Positions 1 to 10,300 of a stretch of DNA of 64,000 nt are shown one piece after another (the stretch's first letter is position 1; every line of letters starts with the position of its first letter). The position numbers and the translations under genes were made by a program. The stretch comes from Laccaria trichodermophora. Its lineage: Eukaryota; Basidiomycota; Agaricomycetes; Agaricales; Hydnangiaceae. A model generated the notes under the pieces. The model was not told where the DNA came from. It made no database searches and was given only the letters and a program-made list of their open reading frames with translations. Where the stretch lies: assembly GCA_018417955.1 (NCBI GenBank), contig JACTVC010000003.1, positions 1,302,001 through 1,366,000 on the forward strand, given 5' to 3'.

Positions 1-507
1 GAGGGAGTTGCATGAGCGAATCAGGAGGGAGTTTCCCGAGGTGAGCACATACAAAACCTTTGACCTAACGAGGGTGTACTGATAGAACATGCTCGTTCGA
101 AGCTTCGAATCTACAAGTTCTGGGATAGACCTGTCGGTGAGTACCGCCGAAAAGAACCCGAAATAGCCGGCTGAGCTGTCCCCTCATTTTTCTTCTACAG
201 GGCCACACCCCACAGCGATGTTTGAAGTAAACACGTTCACCCCCCACCAAACTGGGGCGTTCTTTTCGTGGTTGACTGTCAATCGCGGACCATGCTCGTG
301 AGTAGTGTGCTTCGGTGATCTTCGCCTATGCAAACAGCATGCGCGTTGGCTTCTGGAAGGAATTTTCGAATCCTGATTTTTTTTTCTGCGCTAAATAGGG
401 TTCTTATTCACCCGAATACGAACGACGCGTATAAGGATCATACGGAGCTCATGTCCTGGATGGGAAGGCCCTGGCCGTTGAACGCGGAAATGTTGAAGGG
501 TCATTGA
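1..507 (+). CDS. DOPA 4,5-dioxygenase family protein (5' end cut off by window edge)
   Basis: This is the C-terminal part of a DODA-family extradiol dioxygenase. Family members cleave the catechol ring of L-DOPA (betalamic acid/muscaflavin type chemistry) or related catechols. Four exons can be joined in frame: 1-40, 73-136, 201-297 and 399-507, with GT-AG introns and a TGA stop at 505-507. The joined peptide contains LRIYKFWDRPVG, GPHP, TAMFEVNTFTPHQTGAF, LTVNRGPCSVLIHPNT and DHTELMSWMG, which is the usual order of blocks in this family. GPHP and the HPNT histidine are candidate metal ligands. The N-terminal part lies outside the window. The substrate cannot be told from sequence; many fungal homologues have unknown substrates. 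Confidence 0.88.
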
Positions 508-578
508 GGGAGACGCAGGATGGAGGAGTGATTCCGCGAGGGTGGAAGCGTCTATCAGAAATTGACTGCAACGGCAAA

Positions 579-685
579 AATTGAATATCCATGTAACATT
601 TTATCAGCGCTACGACGGAGGCATCTGCCTAACAAGATACAGGATTTTTGGGAGACTTGCACAGTGAGTAGGCAGTGATGCTTCA
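579..685 (-). repeat. Diverged direct repeat, copy 1 (decayed coding fragment)
   Basis: This segment matches 2562-2670 in the same orientation; the shared core is a run reading GACGGAGGCATCTG. On the minus strand both copies keep one open frame with related peptides: ILLGRCLRRSADKMLHGYSI here and ILLDRCLRQSTGKMLHIYSN in the other copy. Conserved reading frame suggests both derive from a protein-coding sequence. The pattern of a leucine pair followed by an aromatic or Cys-Leu and Arg-Ser resembles the segment after the F-box in agaric F-box proteins, but this is only inference. Confidence 0.5.
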
Positions 686-2561
686 AGTATTACAGTGAGA
701 TACCTGCAGAATCAACATAAGGTTATTCACAACACACCATTCATAACTGTGAGGGTACCGGATCCAAGGGGTGGCAGAACATAGTCTCGCTTTGGGGGCT
801 GAAAAAAAAAACGTGACCTTCTTCATTTTTGGGTTGCCGAACAAATTCTGACGATTCTGCAGTCAGAAAATAAGTGGGCCAGTTGTTGTGGTCGTGGTTG
901 ACGAAGAAGATGAGATAGATTGCAGTTGTGATCAGAAATCCCTAATCGAAACTCCAAGTTCTGCTCCTTGCTCATACTTATCCACTCAGACCAACACCAA
1001 CTCACGCTGCCGAGTCAACTCTTTCGACCAGGCCTCGCGACATTGCACTTTCCTGCTGGCTCACGTGAAAAATGATTTTAATATCCACACCTCTTGGCTG
1101 CGCCAAGCGTTGCGACGAACTTCAACATAAGTGGGCCCCTTGACGTTGGGAATCGACCAGTTCATCCCAACAAGATCAAAATCACCTCCGAAAGCTTTCG
1201 CTGTAAGGCTTTCTACTCCCTCACCACTGTAATTCTCTGACTCGCATCGAACAGTTGGAATAGCACCCCAATCCTCCGACAGAAAAGAATGACTATACCT
1301 TGATGTCCACCCTCTGGCAACCAAAGCTAATCTTATTGAAGGCATAACCTGTTACGAAACGAAACGATGGGCAAGAAGCCTGCTCTGAACAGAGCTCTCA
1401 AGCAAAATCTCAGTTTCTTCGAACTCGCCCCTTGCCCTATGAGCAGCTGTCCAACCCCATCCCCCTCACGCCTGCCTCCTTGAAATTTATCCACTTCTCT
1501 TACGCCAAACATGCGAGCAGAATGCGCAGTACCGTCCGGAACTACCACCTACCCTATCACTTCGTTCATTCGCCCCTCAACCTCCAGCTCTTCTTCCGTC
1601 GCCGTACCCCCAGCAATGGCTCCCTCTTCCCTAACTAAATTTCGGCCCTACCTCGCGTCTTGAATGCCCCAGCATCCTCATGCAGACGCCCATCGCGCTC
1701 TAGCATTTCCACGGTCTGCGTTTCTCAGACTGACAGGCAGCCCCCTTTGTTAGCCGTCTTTTCACGGAATGGGATCGACGAGCCTTGGACTCTTGGTTGG
1801 AAATGACGTGGATGGAATAGAGAGTAATCATCGCGTAGCGGATGAAATTACCGCCTCTCAATTCTCTTCGAGCTAGAGTGGATTCGCACGACCACAGACT
1901 GGAGAAACTCTGATTCAAGCACTGCGAGACGAAGTCCGGCTTGTTATTCTCCTCGAGCCCGAGCTCGATGCCAAAGTCCAAACCTGAGCTCCTTGACGAT
2001 CTCCACATTTCGTGAGGAACGTGAATGAAGCGGCGTGGCGAGTTTTTGGTGATGGGACTGGGAACTGTCAGAATTCAATTGTCCCGCGGACCTCTAGTCC
2101 CCATGGACGGATATCGTTCCTTCTAATTAACTCCACTGCCAATCCTGCCGGCCAAGTCTCTCCTACAACTAACCCCGCCAACACATCTTTCTTCTCCCCA
2201 CTGGCACTGCGACCTCACCCGCAATGCTCTACCAGCTCAATCTGTAAGTCAATCCGGATCTTGGTCACGTATTATCGACTCGTTACCCTCGTCTCCGAGT
2301 ACCTTTGCCCTGGTCATACCTACATCCTGCCAGTCCTTCATCTTAGAGACACTGGGACGCACGCTCACAAGGACGTCGACTCTATCTCTACATACCCTCT
2401 GACTAATATTTGACGTCCGTATGCTTCTTCCCTCTCTATCCTCACGGAAACGGTCCATCCCTACCTTTTAACTACCTTTTATGACCCAATTGACGGTGTA
2501 GCAGCTCGCTTTGCAAAGGTTTTCACAAGTTCGAGCAACTCTTCTACCCGGTCTCATCAAA

Positions 2562-2670
2562 GTTTGAATATATGTGCAACATTTTGCCAGTGCTTTGACG
2601 GAGGCATCTGTCCAACAATATCCAGAACTTCTGGAATACTCGCATAACAAGCAGAATAGACGCATCATTT
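2562..2670 (-). repeat. Diverged direct repeat, copy 2 (decayed coding fragment)
   Basis: This is the partner of the repeat at 579-685. The minus-strand frame continues further upstream here (to about 2738), reading NKWCVVNDASILLVMR before the conserved block. Copy 1 has YEWCVVNNLMLILQ at the equivalent place, followed by an intron-like gap. The homology therefore extends beyond the shared 100 bp at the peptide level. I see no complete gene around either copy. Confidence 0.5.
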
Positions 2671-3191
2671 ACGACGCACCATTTGTTAGCATTAAACTCA
2701 AATGAATGAATGAAGCGTTGTATTTCCATGTCTGTCAATTCTGAGTTCTGTGCCCAGCCACGCCACCCTACGTACCCGCGAACAACCCCCGCGAGCGCAA
2801 CGGCGCTCGCTCTTATCCCAGCGTTACTGACGCACCAGAGGGCCTACCCCCGAATTCACGGCCCTTACACCCCAACCTTTCACGTTTACTTTACCTCACG
2901 GCTACACGTTGTACGATAATGATTACACAAGTGAAGACCCACAGCATGATTACGCCTAAGGGAGGTGTAAGGTCTTAGTACTAGACTACTTGTTGCACGC
3001 AGATCTAGAGAATCCAAAAAAAAAAATTCCGAGTTCTGTGCACGTCTCATCACGTGCCGACGCACTAATTTTCACGACAAGATTGGGCTTGTCCGGCTTG
3101 GAAGGGGTCAACTGACTATGGTTTCCTCTGGGCACAGTCCATCCCGATTACCGTCGACTCTCACGTCGTGGACCGAGTCCTCCCAGCACAA

Positions 3192-4265
3192 ATGACTTCC
3201 ATCATTGCGTATATTCGCAGTTTTTTCACCTCGGACGATAAGCACACCTTGTTGTTCAGCGTTCCAAAAGATCGACCCCTTCCCGCCACCCCTGCCGGTA
3301 TTACAGAACGTCGATTCTTCCAAACGCCCAGCGGCCCACTCGAGTTGCACGTAGCCCTTTCTTCGGAACGAACGAGCAAACCTCCCCTGCTATTCGTTCA
3401 TGGCGGGTTCGGATCAGCAGAATGCTATCAAAACTTCCTCCCATTTTTCGCGGCGCAGGGATATTCTTGCTATGCAGTTTCGCTCCGAGGTCATGGGCAC
3501 AGTTTTAATCCGGGATATTGGGCGCTGTATTTCACCCCACGACAAGCATTCCTTACAGACCTCGCTGCGGCTGTTCGGTACGTGCGTGAAGATACCGGGG
3601 GTGCGACGAATCCTATCGTTCTTGGCCACTCGTCAGGCGGGGGTTTGACACAGGATCTATGCTATCAAGGGCTTGCAGGACAAATTCCGGGGGTCGTGTT
3701 GCTTGCTGCGATTCCGGGAAATGGGAGGTACGCACCTGCGCTTGTTTTGTGGCCACACTGACACTGATAAATCAATTTAAGTCTGGGTGTGAACGCCAAT
3801 TGGCTGCAGCTTGACCGTTGGTTCCTTCCACGGTTTTGTTGGCATTGGTTCCATCCCCGATCGCCGTTATCGTCAACTGCGCTGGTGCATCATGCTTTCT
3901 TCTCTTCAGGTTGCTCGGTGGATGTCGTTAAGAGAACGGAAAAGTCCATGAGTGAATTCGAGAGTATGTCCTGGCCAATGCTGATGCAATGGCCATTTGT
4001 GGACCCGGTGAAAGTTATCAATGGAATTTCGGGGGAAGGATTGAAAGGTGGCAGGAAGATGTTGATCGTTGCAGCAGATGAAGATAAACTGATGGGGGTC
4101 AAAATTGAAGCTGATTTAGCAGCATGGTATCGTGAAGCTAATCCTGAGTCAAGTGAGGAGGCTATCAAGGAGGCGGTGGTCCGAAATTCTGGGCATCATT
4201 TCTTGCTGGACACGAATTGGAGAGAAGGGGCTGAGAAGGTGTTGGATTGGCTCGAAGGGAAGTAG
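3192..4265 (+). CDS. Alpha/beta hydrolase
   Basis: The gene has two exons, 3192-3727 and 3782-4265, joined in phase across a 54-bp GT-AG intron, giving 339 residues. The start is the first ATG in frame (MTSIIAYIRSFF). The fold signature is clear: LLFVHGGFGSAECY (oxyanion-hole HG), GHGHSF, then the nucleophile elbow GHSSGGG (Ser in G-x-S-x-G). A late acid candidate is in VAADEDKLMG and the catalytic His in SGHHFLLD near the C-terminus, so the triad is complete. The closest general class is the alpha/beta hydrolase-1 or lysophospholipase-like group; the substrate cannot be assigned. No signal peptide is evident, though the N-terminus is mildly hydrophobic. A separate transcript from the downstream CBS gene is likely, with 322 bp between them. 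Confidence 0.88.
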
Positions 4266-4557
4266 CTTCAGTCGCTCCGAGTTTGCGATATTTCAAACCT
4301 AGTGAATCTATGTATGATACTTGCTCTTGACCTTTGGATAATATAATAGAATAACCCCTGCTTTTCTGGAAATTCGTCCTTGGTTCACAAAAGTTCTGAG
4401 AGGAGCGCCAGGTTGCGCCACGGGGCGAAACACTTGCTCCGGCAAAGAGTGAGCACAAGTGGCGAATTGATCATGGTCCGTCCGCTTATATTTCGTGGGC
4501 AACGGAACGGCTTGCCGGACGCCTTCATAAAAGCGCCTGGCATCGCCCCTTACTGTA

Positions 4558-4583
4558 CCACCACCACCACCACCACCACCACC
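4558..4583 (+). repeat. (CCA)n microsatellite just upstream of the CBS start codon
   Basis: Eight to nine CCA units end 4 bp before the ATG at 4588, so they would form part of the 5' leader or core promoter of the cystathionine beta-synthase gene. The rest of the 4266-4587 gap holds no gene. Confidence 0.85.
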
Positions 4584-4587
4584 TCAC

Positions 4588-6219
4588 ATGTCTCCTCAAA
4601 TCCTCGATAATGCGCTGGGAGCGGTGGGCCACACACCCCTTATCCGCCTAGATAATATAGCTGAATCGAAGGGTCTCAAATGCAATCTCTGTAAGCTTTC
4701 TTCTTCGTTGGGCGTTTGACAAGATACCGAACCCTTTTTTTACCATAGTGGGAAAGGTAGAATTTATGTCTGCTGGAGGGTCAGTAAAGGATAGGATTGC
4801 AAAAGCGATGGTTGAGGCTGCTGAGCGGGATGGGAAGCTTATCCCCGGGAAAAGTGTCGTCATCGAGCCAACCTCGGGAAATACGGGTATGTACTTCTCC
4901 TGCATGGTTACTCCTGAACCTCTCTGAAGGCGTTCTTTTCTACCAGGAATTGGCCTAGCGATGGCTTGTGCTATCAAGGTAATATACTGAATGAATCATC
5001 TTTGGGGTAGACAGGTACTGAATACTACAGATAAGGGTTATTCCGTTATTATAACCCTGCCAAACAAGATGTCCTTGGTTCGTCTTACTCTTACCCTCTC
5101 TTCGTCGTGTTTCTCATCGCCACATAGGAGAAAGAAGCGCTACTTCGTGCACTTGGTGCAGAAGTTGTCCGCACACCCACGGAAGCTGCCTGGGACTCGC
5201 CTGAAAGTCATATAGGTAGAGCCCAAACTTTGTTTCTGGTAGTCTCGTGGCTGAATTCCTTAACGATCACAGGGGTGGCCAAGAGGTTACGTCGAGAAAT
5301 ACCGCATAGCATCATTTTGGACCAATACTGCAACGTTAGTTTTGCCTCTCCGTCTTGTTTTGGGTTTCTTGCTCAGCTATATTTGCCAGGTGAACAACCC
5401 TCTTGCGCATGAATATACGACCGGCCCAGAGATTATTGAAGCTGTCGTCTCGACGCCATCGACGTCTTCACGACCCTCGACTGAGAAGGTCGATGTCATG
5501 GTAGCAGGCGCTGGAACTGGCGGCACAATCACTGGTATCTCAAGAGCTATCAAGAGAACACATAACAAGGATTGCATAGTTGTCGGTGTCGATCCTGTAA
5601 GCCTACATTCACGTATCTCTTGTTTTTGACTCACCGTTTCCTGCCCATAGAAAGGAAGCATTCTCGCTTTCCCAGACACTTTAAACGCTGCAGGCGAAGG
5701 TGCTCAGTATATCGTCGAGGGAATCGGCTACGACTTCATCCCGGATGTGCTCTCTCGTGATCCTACACATGTTGATGTATGGGTCAAGTCCTCGGATGAA
5801 GAATCTTTCGCAGCTGTGCAATCGCTGATGAGATCCGAGGGGCTGTTGGTGGGGGGAAGCAGTGGAAGCTCCCTCAGCGGGGCATTGAACTGGCTGGCCA
5901 CCGAGGGGGGGAAGAAAATCGCCAATACGCCAGGAAAGAACGTCGTTGTACTGCTTCCCGACGGGTAAAAACCCTTTAACTCTTCCATCCAACTGTGAAT
6001 GACCATCCTTGTTTTCACAGCATCCGGAATTATATGAGTAAACCGTGGTTTCTCCAAATTGCAATGGAAGGGGAGCCCTCCCATTTGGCAGGCATAATAG
6101 CGCAGGCGTTGCAGAAACCTGCCGAGGTTTCAAGAGACGAGGCGACGTTGTCAGTCAAGCCCGCGGAAGCGCAAGCACGGGTGCCCAGTCCTGCTCCTGC
6201 CTCTCACCAACTTATTTAA
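4588..6219 (+). CDS. CYS4: Cystathionine beta-synthase, short form without C-terminal CBS pair
   Basis: This PLP enzyme condenses homocysteine and serine to cystathionine in the transsulfuration pathway (cytosol). Nine exons join in phase: 4588-4690, 4749-4886, 4947-4978, 5036-5077, 5128-5215, 5273-5334, 5390-5596, 5651-5964 and 6021-6219, giving 394 residues. Motifs are typical of CBS rather than of O-acetylserine sulfhydrylase: the Schiff-base lysine in GGSVKDRI, the [12 protein letters not shown] loop, [25 protein letters not shown], the phosphate loop [21 protein letters not shown], and a late VVLLPDGIRNYMSK block. After that block only about 60 residues remain, rich in Ala and Pro, so the regulatory pair of CBS motifs found in yeast and human enzymes is missing. 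No N-terminal heme-binding segment is seen. A cysteine synthase role is a weaker alternative. Confidence 0.9.
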
Positions 6220-6391
6220 TAATCGGTTGCTTCGTGTCACTATCACTTCCATAGATGAGATCCAAGTCTGTATTCGCAAAGGGCGCCTTCTGCTGTGTTA
6301 TATATTTCTGGTATGATAGGGTGTTACTCAACATGAACCCTAGTTTTCCACATCTAAGAGGAATATGGTGTAGGGCGACCAGAAGAACAAT

Positions 6392-6429
6392 GAGAATTTC
6401 GTCAACGAAATTCTCGCGTCTTTGAGACG
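6392..6429. other. Two adjacent perfect inverted repeats (hairpins)
   Basis: GAGAATTTCG and its exact complement CGAAATTCTC are separated by TCAA (6392-6415), a 10-bp stem with a 4-base loop. Right after it, CGTCT and AGACG flank TTG. They lie about 175 bp after the CBS stop codon, so they may belong to the CBS 3' untranslated region. No function is shown. Confidence 0.6.
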
Positions 6430-7260
6430 GCCATCTGACTGTTGATTAGACAGACAGAATTCGTTCATATTGGCACTGCAACAGAACCGATAACAGTATG
6501 GATGCATATTGCACTGCTCGGGCAGAATGAGGCCATAGCAGAGAGTGAGAAAATGATAGAGAACATGCAGGACGCAACAGAATGGAGTTTGGATTCTTCA
6601 CAGTCATATTTCATTCAACAGTAAGACCTTCAACTGCAAGCGGCGTAGCCGTGAATCCAGGGATAATCTTGATGACAAGGACTCAAACTTTCAAACGAGC
6701 TGGCAGGCCGGAAATGTCCCTTATCAGCTAACAAACAAAGCTGCCACGTCAGAAGCATGAATGTCATACACTTCATTGCGTACCTTTTGACCGATGGAAT
6801 GAGGAAGATCGAGGATCGGAGAGGTTAAGTATGTTCTTTTATGGATGGACCATAACTCAAAAGGAATTTAAATTTCAGCAATAAGGGTGATGGGTTCTAT
6901 GGGACCACCACTGGCGGCACCAAGAATCAAATGTCGAGTTTATCTCGCTGTAAGTTCGTTTATAGGAGTTGTGGTTGAGCTTGGTTTTCGAGATGAGGAA
7001 AATTTGAAGATGCCGTCACCTTCTAGATGCAACAAAGACAAATGCACAGGGTCTTGAGCCCAAGGCTCAATTCAGGCTCAAGTTGCCGACGTTGAGGTGG
7101 CTTGTTTCCTTGTCCTTCCCTTGTGCTCGAACAGAGCATGCCAACCGTTTTTCGATTCCTTTAAGTTTCTCAGGGAAATTTTCTTCGCGACCTTTTCGAA
7201 TGAAATTTGTTTGTGGGTCCCAACTTTTCTACAGCATCCAAATCTCAACCATCGTTTTTA

Positions 7261-7266
7261 ACGCGT
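7261..7266. promoter_or_regulatory. Candidate MCB box (ACGCGT) upstream of TEL1
   Basis: A perfect ACGCGT palindrome lies 79 bp before the TEL1 start codon, in the sequence AACGCGTCAC. MCB boxes are bound by the Mbp1/Swi6-type MBF complex at G1/S in other fungi. A six-base site is expected about 16 times in 64 kb by chance, so position is the main support. Confidence 0.4.
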
Positions 7267-7339
7267 CACAGGAACACTGCCTTTGAAAGATTGACTCAGA
7301 ATCCTTTCAAGGCTGGTTTAGAATTGTTTGGATACCTCT

Positions 7340-10300
7340 ATGAGCACCCTCCTAGACGTTACTCACAACCTCAAGAGTGAGAAGATCAAAGAGCGTCAGG
7401 AAGGCCTTGCTTCCATTCGCTCAGTTTTTGGCCGGGATGAGGTTGTCACCAACTTCCACATGCGCAGCAAGGAGGGCAATCCGTGGCTTCCCATTTTCCA
7501 GGCTCTATTTCACGCTATCGCGCGGGAGAAGGAGGCCTTTACGAAGAAAGCTACCACCTCTAAATCAGCAGCATCAGCTGCAACGGCTCATCGAAGACTC
7601 GCGGACACCGCAAGCGTCGTCCGATGGCTTACAGAAAGAACTGTTCATCTTATGAATAGGAAGGTTGTCGCGGCTCTTTTCAAGCATCTGACGCAGACCT
7701 TGGTTCACCGCGGGGAAATACTTGCACCCGTGGCTCTGGATTACATCAAAGCGCTTAAGTGCATTGTGGGCTATTCTAGCCATCTTGAGCACGCGGGGGA
7801 GGGCATATGGCTAAAGATCGTAACCATGGGATTTAACATTGTCCTGGGTGACCCAATTGAGGCTGAGCTTGACAACAAAGAAGAAATGGTCAAGGGGGAC
7901 GACGATTCGGGGATGAACGACATGGATAACGCAAATGATACTGACGATCTTGACTTACCTGCAGCAGCGTCGACAAGTAAAAAACGCCGCCGAGTAGACA
8001 CCCAGCCGACCCCAGGACCATCGAAGCCCCTACATAGGAACACGTCACAACGGTCCAACAGGATTCCAGTTTCCCTGGAACAGGTAGAATTTGCCTCTGT
8101 CATCTCCATCTTACTTCGCTCCTCCACGGCCCCCATCCTTGATAATGCTCCTGCAATTCTTTGGCGTCTGGAACGATTCCTCGAGCTTTATCCAGCAGAC
8201 TCTTCCATGCTCCAAGACTACTTGATCACACTTTCTTCCACGCTGGAAAATTTGTCCTTGAACAAGAAATCTGATGTTGAATCCTTCGCACGCGCAACCT
8301 GGAATGGACTCGTGGGCTTGTGGGGCACTAAAGACAAACGAATGAAGGAGGGACTTATCGTGGTTCTACGCATTTTGTTTCCATTCATCGCCTCTGCAGA
8401 TGAACCAAATCGCAACCACAAGAGAATTGATTTTGATCCTGCGGAAGGAATAGGTCGTCTGTGGAAAACATTGAGTGGAGAAGCTGACAGCAGGCGAGGT
8501 GTTGATAGCCTTTCACTGGATGCGTTGAGACTTGAACTCTTGAGTCCCTATGAAGAGAGTCGGTCCGATTCGAACGAAGGAACTTTCGTGGCGAACACGT
8601 TTCGTTCAGGATGGAATTTCGACTCTGGTCAAGCCTTGTCGTGGGCCGTTCTTGAACTACAGGCTGACTGTGCCGCCAAGGTAAACTTACAAACTAGGAT
8701 CTGACAAAGATCTGACTACCTGTCGCAAGTTGTATTACTTTTCAGAATCTATGCACTCTACTTCGACACCCAATGCCACCCGACCCGAAAGCAAACGTAC
8801 TAAATTGGAAAATCCAATTACATCCCTGTTAGATTCAATACAGATCCAGCGTGCGTCGCATATTCGGACTTATCGCCTCCAAATCCTTCTCTTTTTTATT
8901 GATCGCCATTGGTTGATCGTGCATGACGCCCTCAAGAATGACATTCTTAACACACTTCTTCAGTTTGTCACGTTTGATGATGGTGTTATTCAGTCATGGG
9001 TATTTTTGAACCTTGCAGCAATCGCTTTTGCAGAAGGCTCGCACACATCCCCAAACCTTGCCAAATCAACATCATCCACAAATTCCTTTGGCGTGAAGGC
9101 ATTGGATTCATCCACATGGGACCCGTTATGGACCCATGCTATTCGCCGAGCAAATGTTCCTACTATATGCAGGGCGGCATGTCATGCCGCGCAAAGTCTC
9201 CTGAATGCTTTTCATCCTCAGTTCAGCTCCAACCACATTACTCTCACCTCACAACGCGTTCTCCTTGAAATTGAGACTCTGGCAAAGGATATGGACGTTC
9301 AGGGACCCTCGTATCCGTTTGATTCCGTTTGCATTTTTTTATCACGCTGTTTAAAGATTGCGAGTCAGGACGTACGACTGTATCGCATGCAGCTGGAGGA
9401 GAAGGTATTAAGTTGGCTTGTGGACAGCTGGAAGATAATTGGCAACGATAAAGGCAAGATGTCTCTGCACGTCGTTAAAGATGTGATGCTTTTGCTCGAG
9501 AACATCTGTGGAGTACCCAAACGAACCTCTTTGATATCCAGGCCACTTCTTCCGCAATGCCAGATCGTTGAAAGCATGCTGACGGAAGGAAGGGTCAAAG
9601 TTATTAAAGACTTTTTGCTTTTTGCGAAGTTGCCCCCTTTTCGAAAGTGCTCAGAGCGATTCAAAGCAACAGGGAAATCAACGTCGGGTGATAGCATTGG
9701 CTCGCAGACTGTCAGCACCTTGTTCAACAACGACTCTCAACGTGTCGCACCAAGAGGACGGGAGCGCAAAATTTCTGCCTTTTTAACGAAGACGCTGGAA
9801 TTTCTGATTGCCGAATGGGAAAGCACAAGGGAGAACGGCAACCATCCGACGGCAGAATATGCTCGCCAGTCCTTGGACACGGCTATGGTTTCTATTGCAT
9901 TCGAGTCCCTTTTACTCTTCAACGGAACATCATCAAACAGGCGCGTCCTACAGACCGCTGGAAAAACGATTTCCCTTGTTATCCCGTTTCTGAAGGGGTC
10001 ACGTTGGACTATGAAAGAAAAAACATTTCTTTCGAATGGCTTAGAACCCTTGCTTTATCGTGAGGGGCAATCTCGAAGTGCAAACGATTGGCAACCTATG
10101 CTGGAGCCTGACGCTGGAACTGGGATCCAGAGGCAAGTATTGAGAGAATTGTCAGATGATCAACTCGCAAAACAACAAGCAATGGAGCTAGAGCAGACTG
10201 ATTTCTTGCGAGTAATCTGGCAGAACCCTGATGTCTGTACTCTTCCTCCCGTCTGGTTTCTGTCATCTGACTATCTTTGTTGCAGACCCAAGACATGCTG

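Larger units (their letters stand above)
508..3191. other. Gene-poor 2.7-kb stretch with no confident gene
   Basis: No chain of frame-consistent exons could be built here. Short open frames exist on both strands, but none has a recognisable family signature. A minus-strand frame at 1061-1345 and one at 1700-2008 are the most protein-like, and neither has a supported start or partner exon. A diverged direct repeat of about 100 bp lies near both ends of this stretch (579-685 and 2562-2670). A homopolymer A run lies at about 801-810 and another at about 3016-3026. The 3' end of the dioxygenase transcript and the promoter of the hydrolase at 3192 must also lie here. Confidence 0.5.
6220..7339. 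other. Intergenic region between CBS and TEL1
   Basis: No supported gene is present; the open frames here are short and lack family features. The stretch contains the CBS 3' end, two adjacent small hairpins (6392-6429), and the TEL1 promoter with an MCB box at 7261. Confidence 0.5.

Noticed and set aside
1061..1345. A possible minus-strand gene (94 codons)
   Set aside because: The peptide looks moderately protein-like, but I found no partner exon, no family and no supported start.
4558..4583. CCA repeat as a possible poly-Pro or poly-His coding tract
   Set aside because: It ends just before the conserved CBS start; the family N-terminus begins at the ATG after it.
5681..6133. A 150-codon minus-strand frame across the CBS 3' exons
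   Set aside because: It is antisense to spliced, conserved CBS coding sequence.
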